Assembly (NCBI RefSeq): GCF_000697965.2
Contig: NZ_CP015880.1
Span: 2,924,001-2,988,000 of the forward strand
From: Ensifer adhaerens
GTDB taxonomy: Bacteria > Pseudomonadota > Alphaproteobacteria > Rhizobiales > Rhizobiaceae
Direction of reading: 5' to 3'
Length of the DNA: 64,000 bases
Within the stretch, counting starts at the first letter, position 1, and the number at the start of each line of letters is the position of its first letter. Made by a program: the position numbers and the translations under genes. A model generated the notes under the pieces. The model had not been told where the DNA came from and made no database searches. It worked only from the letters and a program-made list of their open reading frames with translations. Below, one piece after another: positions 7,024 to 16,642 of this stretch.

Positions 7024-10000
7024 ATGAACGATATGCTGAAGACCACGCCCGACTTTTCGACCGAAGCGGCAGCCGCCTTGCTGAAGGAGCATTACGGCCT
7101 CTCCGCTACGCTGTCGCTGCTTGCCAGCGAACGCGATCAGAACTTCAAGGTCGAGGCTGAGGACGGCAGCATCTCCATTCTGAAGATCATCAATGGTGCC
7201 GAGCCCGAGGTCGAAAGCGATTTCCAGACCGCACTGCTCAGCCACGTCGGCGCCCATGCCGCCGACCTGCCGGTGCCGCATATCCGCCCGACGCTGTCAG
7301 GCGCGAGCCTTGCTTCGACCACGAGCACGCGCGGCGTCACCCACCGCCTGCGGCTCGTCAGCTGGGTCGAGGGCCTGCCGCTTGCCGAAACCGGGCGCAA
7401 CGATGCGGCGCTACAGTCGCTCGGACGGATGCTCGGCCGCTTCGATGCCTCGCTCAAGGGCTTCATGCATCCGGGCGCGCTACGCGATCTCGACTGGGAT
7501 ATCCGCCATGCCGGCCGCTCGACCGACCGGCTGCACCACGTCACCTCGGCCGAAGACCGTGCCTTGCTCGAACGCTTCCTTGTCCGCTTCGAAAAGTCCG
7601 TGGCGCCACGGCTTGCAACCCTCCGCGCCGCCGTCATTCACAACGACGCCAACGATTGGAACGTCCTGGTCGATAAAGTCGATCACGACACCATTTCCGG
7701 CCTCATCGATTTCGGCGACGCCCTGCATGCGCCCGTGATTGCAGAGGTGGCGATCGCCGCCGCCTATGCCGGGCTCGACCATCCCGATCCGATCGGCGCC
7801 GCTGCGGCAATCGCCCGCGGCTTCCATGCGGAGTATCCGCTGGCGGAAGAAGAGGTCGATCTGCTCTTCGATCTCATCGCCATGCGCCTCGTCACGTCGG
7901 TCACGATCTCGGCGTCCCGTCGCGCCCATACCGACGACAATCCCTATCTCGCCATCAGCGAACGGCCGGCCTGGACGCTTTTGCGCAAGCTCGACCGGAT
8001 GAATCCGCGTTTCGCCACCGCCATCCTGCGGCATGCCTGCGGCTTCGAGGCAACATCCGGTGCCCGCAAGGTTTCCGCCTGGATCAACGCGAACCGCAAG
8101 TCGCTGAAGCCACTGCTCGAACGCCCCGCCGCCACCTATCCGGCAGCGCTCGTCCCCTATGGCGACCCCACCCACCCGATGACGATAAAATCCGCTGGCG
8201 AACAGCCGGATGAAGCCCAGGCGATCTGGGAAGACTATTGTCGCGCGCATGGCGTCGAACTCGGCATCGGACCTTTTGGCGAGGAACGCACCGTCTATGC
8301 CGGCGAGATGTTCGTCTCGCGCTTCATCGACCACACCCGCCGCACTCGCCATCTCGGGCTCGACCTGTTCATGGCCGCCGGCACCAGGCTCTACACCCCG
8401 CTTGCCGCAACCGTCGTCAGCGTCGAGATCGAGAAGGACCCGCTCGGTTATGGCTGCCTGATAGCACTTCGCCATGAGCCCGAGGGATGCCCGCCCTTCG
8501 TCACGCTCTGGGGTCATATGGCGCACGAAGCCATGGGACGCATCAAGGCCGGCGACCGGCTTGCGGCCGGCGCGCTTGTCGGCGAGATGGGAGCGCCGAA
8601 GGAAAATGGCGGCTGGGCGCCGCATCTGCACCTGCAGCTTTCGACCGACACCGCTCTGTCGGCGACCGAAATCCTCGGCGTCGGCGAGCCGCAGTTCCTC
8701 GACGTCTGGACCGAACTCTTCCCCGATGCGCGCACTTTCGCCGGCATCGCCGAGGAGTTCTACGAGAAGAAAGGTCGTTCGCACGAGGAGATCGTCAAGC
8801 GCCGCAAGGAATTGCTCCTGCCGAACCTTTCGATCTCCTACGACAAGCCGATCAAGTTCGTGCGCGGCGAAGGCGTCTGGCTGATCGACGACAGCGGCCG
8901 CGCCTATCTCGATTGCTTCAACAACGTCTGCCACATCGGTCACGCCCATCCGGCAGTGGTCGAGGCGATGGCAAAGCAAGCGGCGATCCTCAACACCAAC
9001 ACCCGCTACTTGCACGACAACATCGTCGCCTATGCCGAGCGGCTGACGGCAACGCTGCCGAAGGAATTGACGGTCGCCGGTTTCGTCAACAGCGGTTCGG
9101 AGGCCAATAGCCTGGCGCTGAGGTTGATGCGCGCCCATACGGGCCGCGAGAATGCGATCACGCTCGACTGGTCCTATCACGGCACGACGCAGGAGCTGAT
9201 CGACATCAGCCCCTACAAGTTCCGCCGCAAGGGCGGCAAGGGTCCGAAGCCGCATGTGCATGTGGCAACCATTCCCGACAGTTACCATGCGCCGGCCGAC
9301 TGGCCGGCCGAGGAACACGGCAAGCGTTTTGCCGAAAGCGTCGCCGAACTGATCCAGGCCATGAAGGCCAAGGGCGAAGGCCCGGGCTTCTTCATCGCGG
9401 AATCGATCCCGAGCGTCGCCGGCCAGGTGTTCCTGCCGGAGGGCTACCTGAAGGAAGTCTATCGCCTCGTACGCGAGGCCGGCGGCGTCTGCATCGCAGA
9501 CGAAGTGCAGGTCGGTTTCGGCCGCGTCGGCAGCCATTGGTGGGCCTTCGAGACCCAAGGCGTCGTGCCTGACGTCGTCACCATGGGCAAACCGATCGGC
9601 GACGGCCATCCGCTCGCAGCCGTCGTCACCACCCGCGAGGTGACCGACAGCTTCAACAACGGCATGGAGTATTTCAATACCTTCGGCGGCAACCCGGTCT
9701 CCTGCGCCGTCGGTCTCGCGGTGCTTGACGTGATCGAAGGGCAGGATCTGCGCGGCAATGCGCTTTCGGTCGGCAACTATCTGATAGATGCCTTCCGCGC
9801 CATGCAGACCCGCTACGAGGTGATCGGCGATGTGCGCGGCATGGGTCTCTTCCTCGGCATCGAACTTGTCACCGACCGCAAGACCAAAGCACCGTCAACC
9901 GAATTCGCCCGCGCCGTCTCCAACGGCGCCCGCCGCCGCGGCGTGCTGATGGGCACCGAAGGCCCGCATGACAACATCTTGAAGATGCGCCCGCCGATGA

Positions 10001-10080
10001 TCTTCTCGAAACGCGATGCCGATCACCTGCTCGCCGTGCTCGAAGAGACTTTTGCGGACGTCGCAAGGACGCTCGGTTAA
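7024..10080 (+). CDS. Trifunctional fusion: APH-type kinase + M23-like domain + class-III PLP phospho-lyase/aminotransferase
   Basis: Protein of 1018 aa. Residues about 20-330 form an aminoglycoside-phosphotransferase/choline-kinase fold with catalytic loop HNDANDWN (H206, D208, N213) and DFGD (229-232). Residues about 395-560 form an M23/LytM-like domain that keeps all zinc ligands: HxxxD (H443, D447) and HxH (H534, H536). Residues about 590-1018 are a class-III PLP enzyme with Schiff-base Lys856 in MGKPIGDG. The PLP part is of the kind found in ethanolamine-phosphate and phosphohydroxylysine phospho-lyases, and the kinase resembles hydroxylysine-kinase-type proteins. The fusion may therefore phosphorylate an amino alcohol or hydroxy-amino acid and eliminate phosphate and ammonia. 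The ATG at 7024 has GAGG upstream; the frame is open to 6910, through the operator region. Substrate unknown. Confidence 0.85.
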   Translation: MNDMLKTTPDFSTEAAAALLKEHYGLSATLSLLASERDQNFKVEAEDGSISILKIINGAEPEVESDFQTALLSHVGAHAADLPVPHIRPTLSGASLASTTSTRGVTHRLRLVSWVEGLPLAETGRNDAALQSLGRMLGRFDASLKGFMHPGALRDLDWDIRHAGRSTDRLHHVTSAEDRALLERFLVRFEKSVAPRLATLRAAVIHNDANDWNVLVDKVDHDTISGLIDFGDALHAPVIAEVAIAAAYAGLDHPDPIGAAAAIARGFHAEYPLAEEEVDLLFDLIAMRLVTSVTISASRRAHTDDNPYLAISERPAWTLLRKLDRMNPRFATAILRHACGFEATSGARKVSAWINANRKSLKPLLERPAATYPAALVPYGDPTHPMTIKSAGEQPDEAQAIWEDYCRAHGVELGIGPFGEERTVYAGEMFVSRFIDHTRRTRHLGLDLFMAAGTRLYTPLAATVVSVEIEKDPLGYGCLIALRHEPEGCPPFVTLWGHMAHEAMGRIKAGDRLAAGALVGEMGAPKENGGWAPHLHLQLSTDTALSATEILGVGEPQFLDVWTELFPDARTFAGIAEEFYEKKGRSHEEIVKRRKELLLPNLSISYDKPIKFVRGEGVWLIDDSGRAYLDCFNNVCHIGHAHPAVVEAMAKQAAILNTNTRYLHDNIVAYAERLTATLPKELTVAGFVNSGSEANSLALRLMRAHTGRENAITLDWSYHGTTQELIDISPYKFRRKGGKGPKPHVHVATIPDSYHAPADWPAEEHGKRFAESVAELIQAMKAKGEGPGFFIAESIPSVAGQVFLPEGYLKEVYRLVREAGGVCIADEVQVGFGRVGSHWWAFETQGVVPDVVTMGKPIGDGHPLAAVVTTREVTDSFNNGMEYFNTFGGNPVSCAVGLAVLDVIEGQDLRGNALSVGNYLIDAFRAMQTRYEVIGDVRGMGLFLGIELVTDRKTKAPSTEFARAVSNGARRRGVLMGTEGPHDNILKMRPPMIFSKRDADHLLAVLEETFADVARTLG

Positions 10081-10186
10081 GGCCGGGTCGAACAGCAGAA
10101 AAACCAAACGCAATGACCGGGATGCCCGACACGCATCCCGGCACGAAGACGCATGCCCTAAAAACATCAATGAGGAGAACAGGACA

Positions 10187-11209
10187 ATGAAACTTGGAAT
10201 GAAACTTGGAGTTCTGGCACTGGCGAGCACGGCATTTCTTGCCGGCACCGCCGCCAACGCCGGCATGCTCGACGTCATCAAGGAACGCGGCGAACTTCGC
10301 TGCGGTGTCAGCCAGGGCGTGCTCGGCTTTTCCGCGCCCAACGACAAGGGCGAATGGACCGGTTTCGACATCGACTTCTGCCGCGCTGTGGCTGCCGCAG
10401 CGCTCGGCAATCCCGACAAGGTGAAATACGTACCGCTGTCGACCAAGGAGCGCTTCACCGCCCTTCAGTCGGGCGAGGCCGACCTTCTTTCGCGCCAGAC
10501 CACCTGGACGCTGTCGCGCGACACCGATCTCGGCATGAGCTTCGTCGGCGTCAACTACTATGACGGCCAGGCCTTCATGGTGCGCAACGACCTCGGCGTG
10601 AAGAGCGTCAAGGAACTCTCGGGCGCCTCCGTCTGCACCGAGACCGGCACGACGACCGAACAGAACATGGCCGACTATTTCGGCGCCAACAACATCCAGT
10701 ACCAGGTCGTCGCCTTCGAAAAGGCCGACCAAACGATCCAGGCCTTCAACACCGCCCGCTGCGACGTCTATTCGACCGACGCTTCTGCGCTTTATGCCCA
10801 GCGCCTGACGCTGAACGACCCCAATCGTTTCGTCGTGCTGCCGGAAGTCATCTCCAAGGAGCCGCTCGGTCCGGCCGTCCGCCAGGGTGACGATCAGTGG
10901 TTCAAGATCGTGCGCTGGACGCTGTTCGCGCTGACCGAAGCCGAAGAACTCGGCATCACCAAGGACAATGCCGCAAAGCTTCTCGAAAGCGGCACGAACG
11001 CCCAGAAGCGCTTCCTCGGCATCGAGAACGAAGCCGGCAAGTCGCTGGGGCTCGATCCGAAGTGGGCCTACCAGGTGGTTTCCGCCGTCGGCAACTATGG
11101 CGAAGTCTTCGAACGCCACCTCGGCAAGGACAGCCCGCTGAAGATCGATCGCGGTCTCAACAAACTCTGGAGCCAGGGCGGCCTGATGTACGCCCCGCCG
11201 GCACGCTGA
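10187..11209 (+). CDS. Periplasmic amino-acid-binding protein (AapJ/BztA-like)
   Basis: Solute-binding protein family 3, 340 aa, with an N-terminal signal peptide ending around AANAG. The family pattern after it (LDVIKERGELRCGVSQGV, then GFDIDFCRAVAAA) is that of the general L-amino-acid binding protein AapJ. The protein would capture amino acids in the periplasm for an ABC permease. No permease or ATPase gene accompanies it here: it stands alone between the two large fusion genes, 106 nt after the first. GAGGAG precedes the start. It may feed a permease encoded elsewhere, and its position suggests its ligand is the substrate of the fusion enzymes (inference). Confidence 0.88.
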   Translation: MKLGMKLGVLALASTAFLAGTAANAGMLDVIKERGELRCGVSQGVLGFSAPNDKGEWTGFDIDFCRAVAAAALGNPDKVKYVPLSTKERFTALQSGEADLLSRQTTWTLSRDTDLGMSFVGVNYYDGQAFMVRNDLGVKSVKELSGASVCTETGTTTEQNMADYFGANNIQYQVVAFEKADQTIQAFNTARCDVYSTDASALYAQRLTLNDPNRFVVLPEVISKEPLGPAVRQGDDQWFKIVRWTLFALTEAEELGITKDNAAKLLESGTNAQKRFLGIENEAGKSLGLDPKWAYQVVSAVGNYGEVFERHLGKDSPLKIDRGLNKLWSQGGLMYAPPAR

Positions 11210-11277
11210 TCTCCCAGGAGCAGTTCCGGCAAAGTCTCCCGTTTGGAATTGCTCATCCAAGGAAAAGCGCCAACGAG

Positions 11278-11304
11278 ACGCCGCGGCCCTCCCCGCGGCG
11301 TTTT
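11278..11304 (+). terminator. Rho-independent terminator
   Basis: A 9-bp GC-rich stem (11278-11286 with 11293-11301) is followed by TTTT. It lies just after the amino-acid-binding protein and before the convergent minus-strand fusion gene. Confidence 0.75.
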
Positions 11305-11309
11305 CGCCT

Positions 11310-14234
11310 TTACCAGCCTTCCTCCAGCACCCGGCCCAGCATGTCGGCGAAAAAGTCGGCGCTCTCGCAGGATAGGCAGAGCGGCGGCTTGATCTTCAGC
11401 ACGTTCAGGTGGTCGCCGGTCGGCTGCATGATGACGCCGAGATCGAGCAGGCGGTCGCAGATCGCCGCCGTCTCCTCGGTCGCCGGCGACAGGGTCTCCC
11501 GATCGCGCACGAATTCGACGCCGAGATAGAGTCCCATGCCATGCACCGCGCCGATCAGCGGGAAGTGCTGCCCTAGCGCTTCGAGCCGCGCCTTCAGATA
11601 GCCGCCGACCACCTGTGCGTTTTCCGGCAACCGTTCTTCGGTCAGGATATCCAGGACCACCTGCCCGACGACGGAGCTCACCGGGCTGCCGCCCGAGGAC
11701 GAGAAGAAGTACCCCTCCTTCTCCAGCGCATCGGCGATCTCGCGGCGGGTGATGACGGCGCCGAGCGGATGGCCGTTACCCATGCCCTTGGCGACGGTAA
11801 TGATATCGGGCACGACGCCCTGCTCCTCGAAGCCCCAAAAATAGTCTCCGAGGCGACCATAACCGACCTGCACCTCGTCGGCGATGCAGACGCCGCCGCG
11901 GGCCCGCACCATGGCATAGACCGCGTCGAGATAGCCCTTCGGCAGCGGAATACCGCCGGCATTGCCGTAGACCGGTTCGCAGATGAAGCCCGCGAGCTTC
12001 TCGTCCGCCGCGTCCAGCTCGGTCAGTTTCTTGACGACGGAGCGCACATAGCTGTCGGTCGTGTCGGCGCCGCGGAACTCGCCGCGATAGGTGTTGGGCG
12101 CGGTGACCGGATGCACCCAGGCCGGGCGGGTTTCGAGCGCCTGCGGATTGTCGGCGATCGAGGTCGACACTGCGTCGCTCGCGACCGTCCAGCCGTGATA
12201 GGCCTCGAGCAGGCTCACGATGTTGCGCGCGCCGGAATAGGCCCAGGCGAGCCGCAGTGCCAGATCGTTCGCCTCCGAGCCGCTGTTGACCAGAAACACC
12301 GTGTCGAGCCCATCCGGCGCGAGCGCTGCAAGCCGCGTCGAGAGTTCGGCGACGGAGGCATAGTGAAAACGCGAATTGGTGTTGAGCAGTGACCATTGCC
12401 GCCCCACCGCGGCTGCAAGCCGCGGATGCCCATGGCCGAGAATGGTCACGTTGTTGACCATGTCGAGATAGCTGCGGCCCTCGATGTCGAACAAATGGTC
12501 CTTCCAGCCGCGCTCGATCTGCGGTGGTTTCAGGTAGTAGTTCTTCTGCGGCCTGGCGAAGTGCTGCTGGCGGCGGGCAAGCAGTGTTTCGCTGTGCGGC
12601 TCCGGCCCATCGCATTCGAAGCCGAGGACGCCGGCCGGCGACGGGCACAAGTGCTTCCACGCCGCCGCCTGACGCGGCACGACGAAAAGCGGAGGCACGA
12701 GACCATGCTCGCGGCAAAGCTGGACGCGGATCAGGCCGTAGGAGTGCTGTTCACCAGAGACGACGCCCAGCACGGCACCAGCAACGATCGTCTCCTCGAG
12801 GTCGGCACCGGCTCCCACGCCCTCGAGAAACAGGCTGGCTTCGGCCCCTTCGAGCACCAGCAGCCCGTCCTGCCGGACGATACGGGCGGCAAAGGGAGCG
12901 ACAATCTCGCGACCGGCCTCCAGGCAGATGTCGACATGCAGTGCGAAGGTGGCATCGGGCTTCGGTGACCGCAGCTGGGTCTCCGTCATCCGGTATTCGC
13001 CATAGCGCGTCGTCGCGATGCCGATTGCATGGGCGGCGTGTTGCAGCAGCGAGATCGGCAATCCCTGGTGCTGCCAGCGCTCCTCTGGCAACAGCGGGCT
13101 CAGGATCGAGAGGTCGATCTGGCGCACGTCAGTGGGGCCGAGCCCCTGGATCAGGCTCTCACCGGTCACTCGGGCCGAGTCCGGTGCGAAGCCGACGGCC
13201 GAAAGAATGGCGTGCTCCATCAATGCCGAAGGCACCGACGACGCGACCTCGAAGATCTCCCGCTCATGCGCGGCATTGCCCTCGACGTAAGCATTGTCGG
13301 GCTCGCGGGAGAGCTGGTGTTCGGAGCTTGCGACCAGCACCGCAGCGCGCGCGACGATCAGCGGCCAAAGCGCCTTCAGTTCCACCTCGGTCAACGGGCA
13401 TGCCGCATGAAACGCCTTGACCGCGGGTAGGATGAACCAGGGGTCTCCATCCGCATGATGCAGCAGCGAGGCGCAGGTAACAGCGAGTTCTGCAACCAGC
13501 CAGCCATTGAGGATATCGCCGAAGTCGATGACGCCGTCCGGCATCGCCCGGCCGGCCACGTCGAGCCGGCTGACCACATTGTCGTCGGTGACGTCATGGT
13601 GGATCGCCTGGGTTCTGAGCTCAGGGGTAAGCGGCTGCAACCGCCGCATGGCACCGACCATCAGTTCAGCGATGCGCTTCTTGCGCTGCTGGTCCGCCAT
13701 ATCGGTAAGCAGATGCAGGACGACGGGGCCGGCGCGCCTCAGATCCCATTGCAGTTCCCGCTCGAGCCCCGGATGCTCGAAGTCCTCCAATGCCGACGCG
13801 AGCTGACCCGCCAGGCCGCCGAGAGCAGCCACGGCTTCGCGCGACAGATGTTTGCGCCGGGTGAGCGGTTCGCCTTCGAGATAGGTGAGCAAGCGGATGC
13901 GATAATCCGCGCCGCGGACGGCAACGCTCTCGATCGCCTCGCCCTTGAGAGAGGGCACGACCTCAGCAACGCGTGCCGTCGGCAGACGTTTGCCAAGGTG
14001 CCGCAAGGCCGCATTCTGCGCTTCCAGTTCCAGCGGTTCGTATTCCGCCCGGCAGATCTTCAGCACATAGCGCCGCTCGCCGGTGTCGAGACGGTAGTTG
14101 CGGTCCTGCTGGCTGCCGAGCTCGCTGATCGTGCCCGACAGGCCATAGTGTTCGGCGAGCAGCGAACGCGCCTCCTCGGCGCCGACATCGGGTCTCGGGA
14201 GCTCGGTGCGAAGCTTCAGCGGGTCCTCAACCAT
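11310..14234 (-). CDS. Second fusion: APH-type kinase + degenerate M23-like domain + class-III PLP enzyme
   Basis: Protein of 974 aa with the same three-part layout as the fusion at 7024, but diverged. The kinase part has catalytic loop HHDVTDDN (H212, D214, N219) and DFGD (237-240). The middle region (about 400-530) aligns with the M23 domain, but the zinc ligands are lost: HLGLD becomes ALHVD (A431, D435) and HLHLQL becomes LIRVQL (L501, R503). The C-terminal PLP enzyme keeps Schiff-base Lys816 in AKGMGNGHPLG. Kinase and PLP sites look intact, so a phosphorylate-then-eliminate reaction is possible here too, probably on a different substrate. The gene is convergent with the amino-acid-binding protein and lies 115 nt downstream of hutC on the same strand, so read-through from hutC is possible. 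Confidence 0.85.
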   Translation of the reverse strand: MVEDPLKLRTELPRPDVGAEEARSLLAEHYGLSGTISELGSQQDRNYRLDTGERRYVLKICRAEYEPLELEAQNAALRHLGKRLPTARVAEVVPSLKGEAIESVAVRGADYRIRLLTYLEGEPLTRRKHLSREAVAALGGLAGQLASALEDFEHPGLERELQWDLRRAGPVVLHLLTDMADQQRKKRIAELMVGAMRRLQPLTPELRTQAIHHDVTDDNVVSRLDVAGRAMPDGVIDFGDILNGWLVAELAVTCASLLHHADGDPWFILPAVKAFHAACPLTEVELKALWPLIVARAAVLVASSEHQLSREPDNAYVEGNAAHEREIFEVASSVPSALMEHAILSAVGFAPDSARVTGESLIQGLGPTDVRQIDLSILSPLLPEERWQHQGLPISLLQHAAHAIGIATTRYGEYRMTETQLRSPKPDATFALHVDICLEAGREIVAPFAARIVRQDGLLVLEGAEASLFLEGVGAGADLEETIVAGAVLGVVSGEQHSYGLIRVQLCREHGLVPPLFVVPRQAAAWKHLCPSPAGVLGFECDGPEPHSETLLARRQQHFARPQKNYYLKPPQIERGWKDHLFDIEGRSYLDMVNNVTILGHGHPRLAAAVGRQWSLLNTNSRFHYASVAELSTRLAALAPDGLDTVFLVNSGSEANDLALRLAWAYSGARNIVSLLEAYHGWTVASDAVSTSIADNPQALETRPAWVHPVTAPNTYRGEFRGADTTDSYVRSVVKKLTELDAADEKLAGFICEPVYGNAGGIPLPKGYLDAVYAMVRARGGVCIADEVQVGYGRLGDYFWGFEEQGVVPDIITVAKGMGNGHPLGAVITRREIADALEKEGYFFSSSGGSPVSSVVGQVVLDILTEERLPENAQVVGGYLKARLEALGQHFPLIGAVHGMGLYLGVEFVRDRETLSPATEETAAICDRLLDLGVIMQPTGDHLNVLKIKPPLCLSCESADFFADMLGRVLEEGW

Positions 14235-14349
14235 GATCTCGTCATCCTCCCCTTAGGCGGTCGATCCTCCGAATCGACCGGAATGTTGTCGAGAATAGAG
14301 CGGGATCAAGGAAAAGATGTGCGGTTTCCCGATTACACCCACCCGCAAC

Positions 14350-15096
14350 CTACTGCGACATGCCTTCGAGCCGATAGCGCGTGCCGGGATAGAGCAGCCG
14401 CGCCGTCGTCACATTGCCTGCGTCCGACCACGTGCGGCGCCGGATCATCAGGCACGGTTCGTTGCGGTCGATGCCGAGCAACTTGCATTCCCAGAGCTGC
14501 GGTGCGACCGCTTCGACGATCTGCTCAGTGCGGGTGATCGGCGCCATCGCCGTCAGATAGGCGTTCGGCGTCATCGCCTGGAAATCCTGTTCCAGATAGC
14601 GCGGGCAGATCGCCGGATTGACGAAACGATCCTCGATCTGGATCGGCAGGCCGTTTTCCGAGTGCACCATGATCGAATGGAAGACGCGGGCGCCGGTGGC
14701 AAGCCCGAGTGCATAGCCGATGTCAGGCGTCGCGACCTCTTCCTTGAGCAGCGTCATCAACGACGTATGGGCGTGGCCACGTTCATGGATCTCGTCGGCG
14801 ATGTTGCGGACTTCGAGCAGCGCAGTGCTACCCTTGTGCGCGGCGACGAAAGAACCGACGCCCTGCACCCGCGTGATCGCGCCTTCGGTTGCCAGTTCCC
14901 TCAGCGCCCGGTTGGCGGTCATGCGGCTGACGCCGAGGTCGGCAACGATCTCGTTTTCCGAGGGGATCCGATGATGAGCGGGCCATTCACCGCTCTCGAT
15001 GCGGCTGCGGATGAACTGCTTGACCGCCTCGTAGCGCGGCATCGGGCCGTCTTCGAAAGCGATTGTCTCGTTCCGTTTTCCCAGTGCCGTCATCAA
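14350..15096 (-). CDS. hutC: Histidine utilisation repressor HutC (GntR family)
   Basis: Protein of 248 aa with an N-terminal GntR winged helix (about 20-90: YEAVKQFIRSRIESGEW, then PSENEIVADLGVSRMTANRAL) and a C-terminal UTRA ligand-binding domain of the HutC subfamily (QIEDRFVNP, TARLLYPGTRYRLEG). HutC represses hut genes and is released by urocanate. It is divergent from hutF, with a candidate operator between them, which fits local regulation. An in-frame ATG at residue 19 is an alternative start. Confidence 0.9.
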   Translation of the reverse strand: MMTALGKRNETIAFEDGPMPRYEAVKQFIRSRIESGEWPAHHRIPSENEIVADLGVSRMTANRALRELATEGAITRVQGVGSFVAAHKGSTALLEVRNIADEIHERGHAHTSLMTLLKEEVATPDIGYALGLATGARVFHSIMVHSENGLPIQIEDRFVNPAICPRYLEQDFQAMTPNAYLTAMAPITRTEQIVEAVAPQLWECKLLGIDRNEPCLMIRRRTWSDAGNVTTARLLYPGTRYRLEGMSQ

Positions 15097-15196
15097 CTCA
15101 AGCCCCGCCTTTCCGCGCCGCCGAACAAATCATGCGCATTCGCCCTCGAATCTTTTCGTTCATTTCACGCTTGCGCGCCAGCGTAAAATATCTATA

Positions 15197-15210
15197 GTTC
15201 CATATACAAC
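15197..15210. promoter_or_regulatory. Candidate HutC operator
   Basis: The imperfect palindrome GTTCCATATACAAC lies between divergent hutC and hutF. One half matches the TTGTATA-type half-site expected for HutC-like GntR regulators, and 10 of 14 positions are symmetric. It sits about 20 bp before the hutF start, where a bound repressor would block transcription. Inference from motif and position only. Confidence 0.4.
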
Positions 15211-15229
15211 TACGTACAGGAAAATGCAC

Positions 15230-16606
15230 ATGGCTAGTTTTCCCGTCAACCGGATCTTTGCAGAACGGGCTCTCCTGCCCGGCGGCTGGGCCGAAAACGT
15301 CGCGATTTCGCTCGACGCTTCCGGTCGCATCGCAGCGATCGAAACCGGCAGCGCCGCCGCTAGCAGCGACGAGCGCACGGCCGGGCCGCTGATCCCGGCG
15401 ATCGCCAACCTTCACTCCCACGCCTTCCAGCGCGCCATGGCCGGCCTTGCCGAAGTGGCGGGCAGCGGCGACGACAGCTTCTGGACCTGGCGCGAGGAAA
15501 TGTATCGCACCGTCGGGCTGGTAAACCCTGACGACGTCGAGGCGATCGCCGCCAAGCTCTACATGGAAATGCTGAAGGGTGGTTTCGGCCACGTCGCCGA
15601 GTTTCACTATCTGCACCACCAGGCCGACGGCACCCCCTATGCCGACCCGGCCGAAATGTCGCTGCGCATTCTCGCTGCCGCCCGCACGACCGGCATCGGC
15701 CTCACGCATTTGCCTGTCTTCTACGCCCACGCCAATTTCGGCGGCGTCGCGCCCAATCCCGGCCAGCGGCCGTTCCTGCACGATCCTGATCATTTCCTCG
15801 CACTGCTTGAGCGGCTCGCGCCGCTCTGCCGCGACGCCGGCCATACGCTCGGCTACGCCATCCATTCGCTGCGCGCCGCAACGCCCGAGGAGATGCGCAT
15901 CATCCTCGATGCCGCACCCGTTGCCGGTCCGATCCACATCCATGTGGCCGAGCAGACCAAGGAAGTCGACGACAGCCTCGCCTGGAGCGGCCGCCGCCCG
16001 GTCGAGTGGCTGCTCGATGAAATGCCCGTCGACGCACGCTGGTGCGCAATCCACGCAACGCATCTGACGGAAAGCGAACGGCAGCGTCTGGCGCGTTCGG
16101 GCGCCGTTGCCGGACTCTGCCCGGCGACCGAGGCCAATCTCGGCGACGGCATTTTCCCGGCGGTCGATTTCATGGCCGAAGGCGGCGTCATCGGCGTCGG
16201 CACCGACAGCCACGTGGCGACCAGCGTCGCCGAGGAACTGCGGCTGCTCGAATACGGCCAGCGCCTGCGCGACCGCCGCCGCAACCGGCTGGCCACCGGG
16301 CCGGGCGCCTCGATCGGCCGAACCATCTTCGACGCGGCGCTCAAGGGCGGCGCCCAGGCCGCCGGTCAGAAGGCGGCCGGCATCACCGTCGGCGCGCGCG
16401 CAGATTTCGTCGTGCTTGACGGCAGCAATCCCTACATCGCCGCCGCCACCGACAACCAGATCCTCGACCGCTGGCTCTTTGCACTCGGCGGCGAGACTGT
16501 CCGCGACGTCATGGTCGCGGGCGCGTGGAAGATCCGGAACGGACGCCACGACCGGGAGGACGATATCGACCGCGCCTTTGCGCGGGTGCTGATGAAACTG
16601 AAGTAA
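15230..16606 (+). CDS. hutF: Formimidoylglutamate deiminase HutF
   Basis: Amidohydrolase-superfamily enzyme of about 458 aa. It converts N-formimino-L-glutamate to N-formylglutamate and ammonia, the fourth step of the five-step histidine pathway used by pseudomonads and rhizobia. Metal-site motifs are NLHSHAFQRAMAG (near 57), HIHVAEQ (near 235), HATHL (near 275) and GTDSHV (near 325). Two in-frame ATGs exist: 15224 is only 2 nt after AGGA, whereas 15230 is 8 nt after it and is preferred. It is the first gene of a probable hutF-hutX-hutW-hutV-hutH-hutD transcription unit. Confidence 0.92.
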   Translation: MASFPVNRIFAERALLPGGWAENVAISLDASGRIAAIETGSAAASSDERTAGPLIPAIANLHSHAFQRAMAGLAEVAGSGDDSFWTWREEMYRTVGLVNPDDVEAIAAKLYMEMLKGGFGHVAEFHYLHHQADGTPYADPAEMSLRILAAARTTGIGLTHLPVFYAHANFGGVAPNPGQRPFLHDPDHFLALLERLAPLCRDAGHTLGYAIHSLRAATPEEMRIILDAAPVAGPIHIHVAEQTKEVDDSLAWSGRRPVEWLLDEMPVDARWCAIHATHLTESERQRLARSGAVAGLCPATEANLGDGIFPAVDFMAEGGVIGVGTDSHVATSVAEELRLLEYGQRLRDRRRNRLATGPGASIGRTIFDAALKGGAQAAGQKAAGITVGARADFVVLDGSNPYIAAATDNQILDRWLFALGGETVRDVMVAGAWKIRNGRHDREDDIDRAFARVLMKLK

Positions 16607-16642
16607 TCGTCAAAGCCAAAAATCAAATCAGGGAACAGCTTA

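Noticed and set aside
7480..9609. 709-codon minus-strand frame inside the first fusion gene
   Set aside because: It is antisense to well-supported kinase, M23 and PLP domains and shows no family features.
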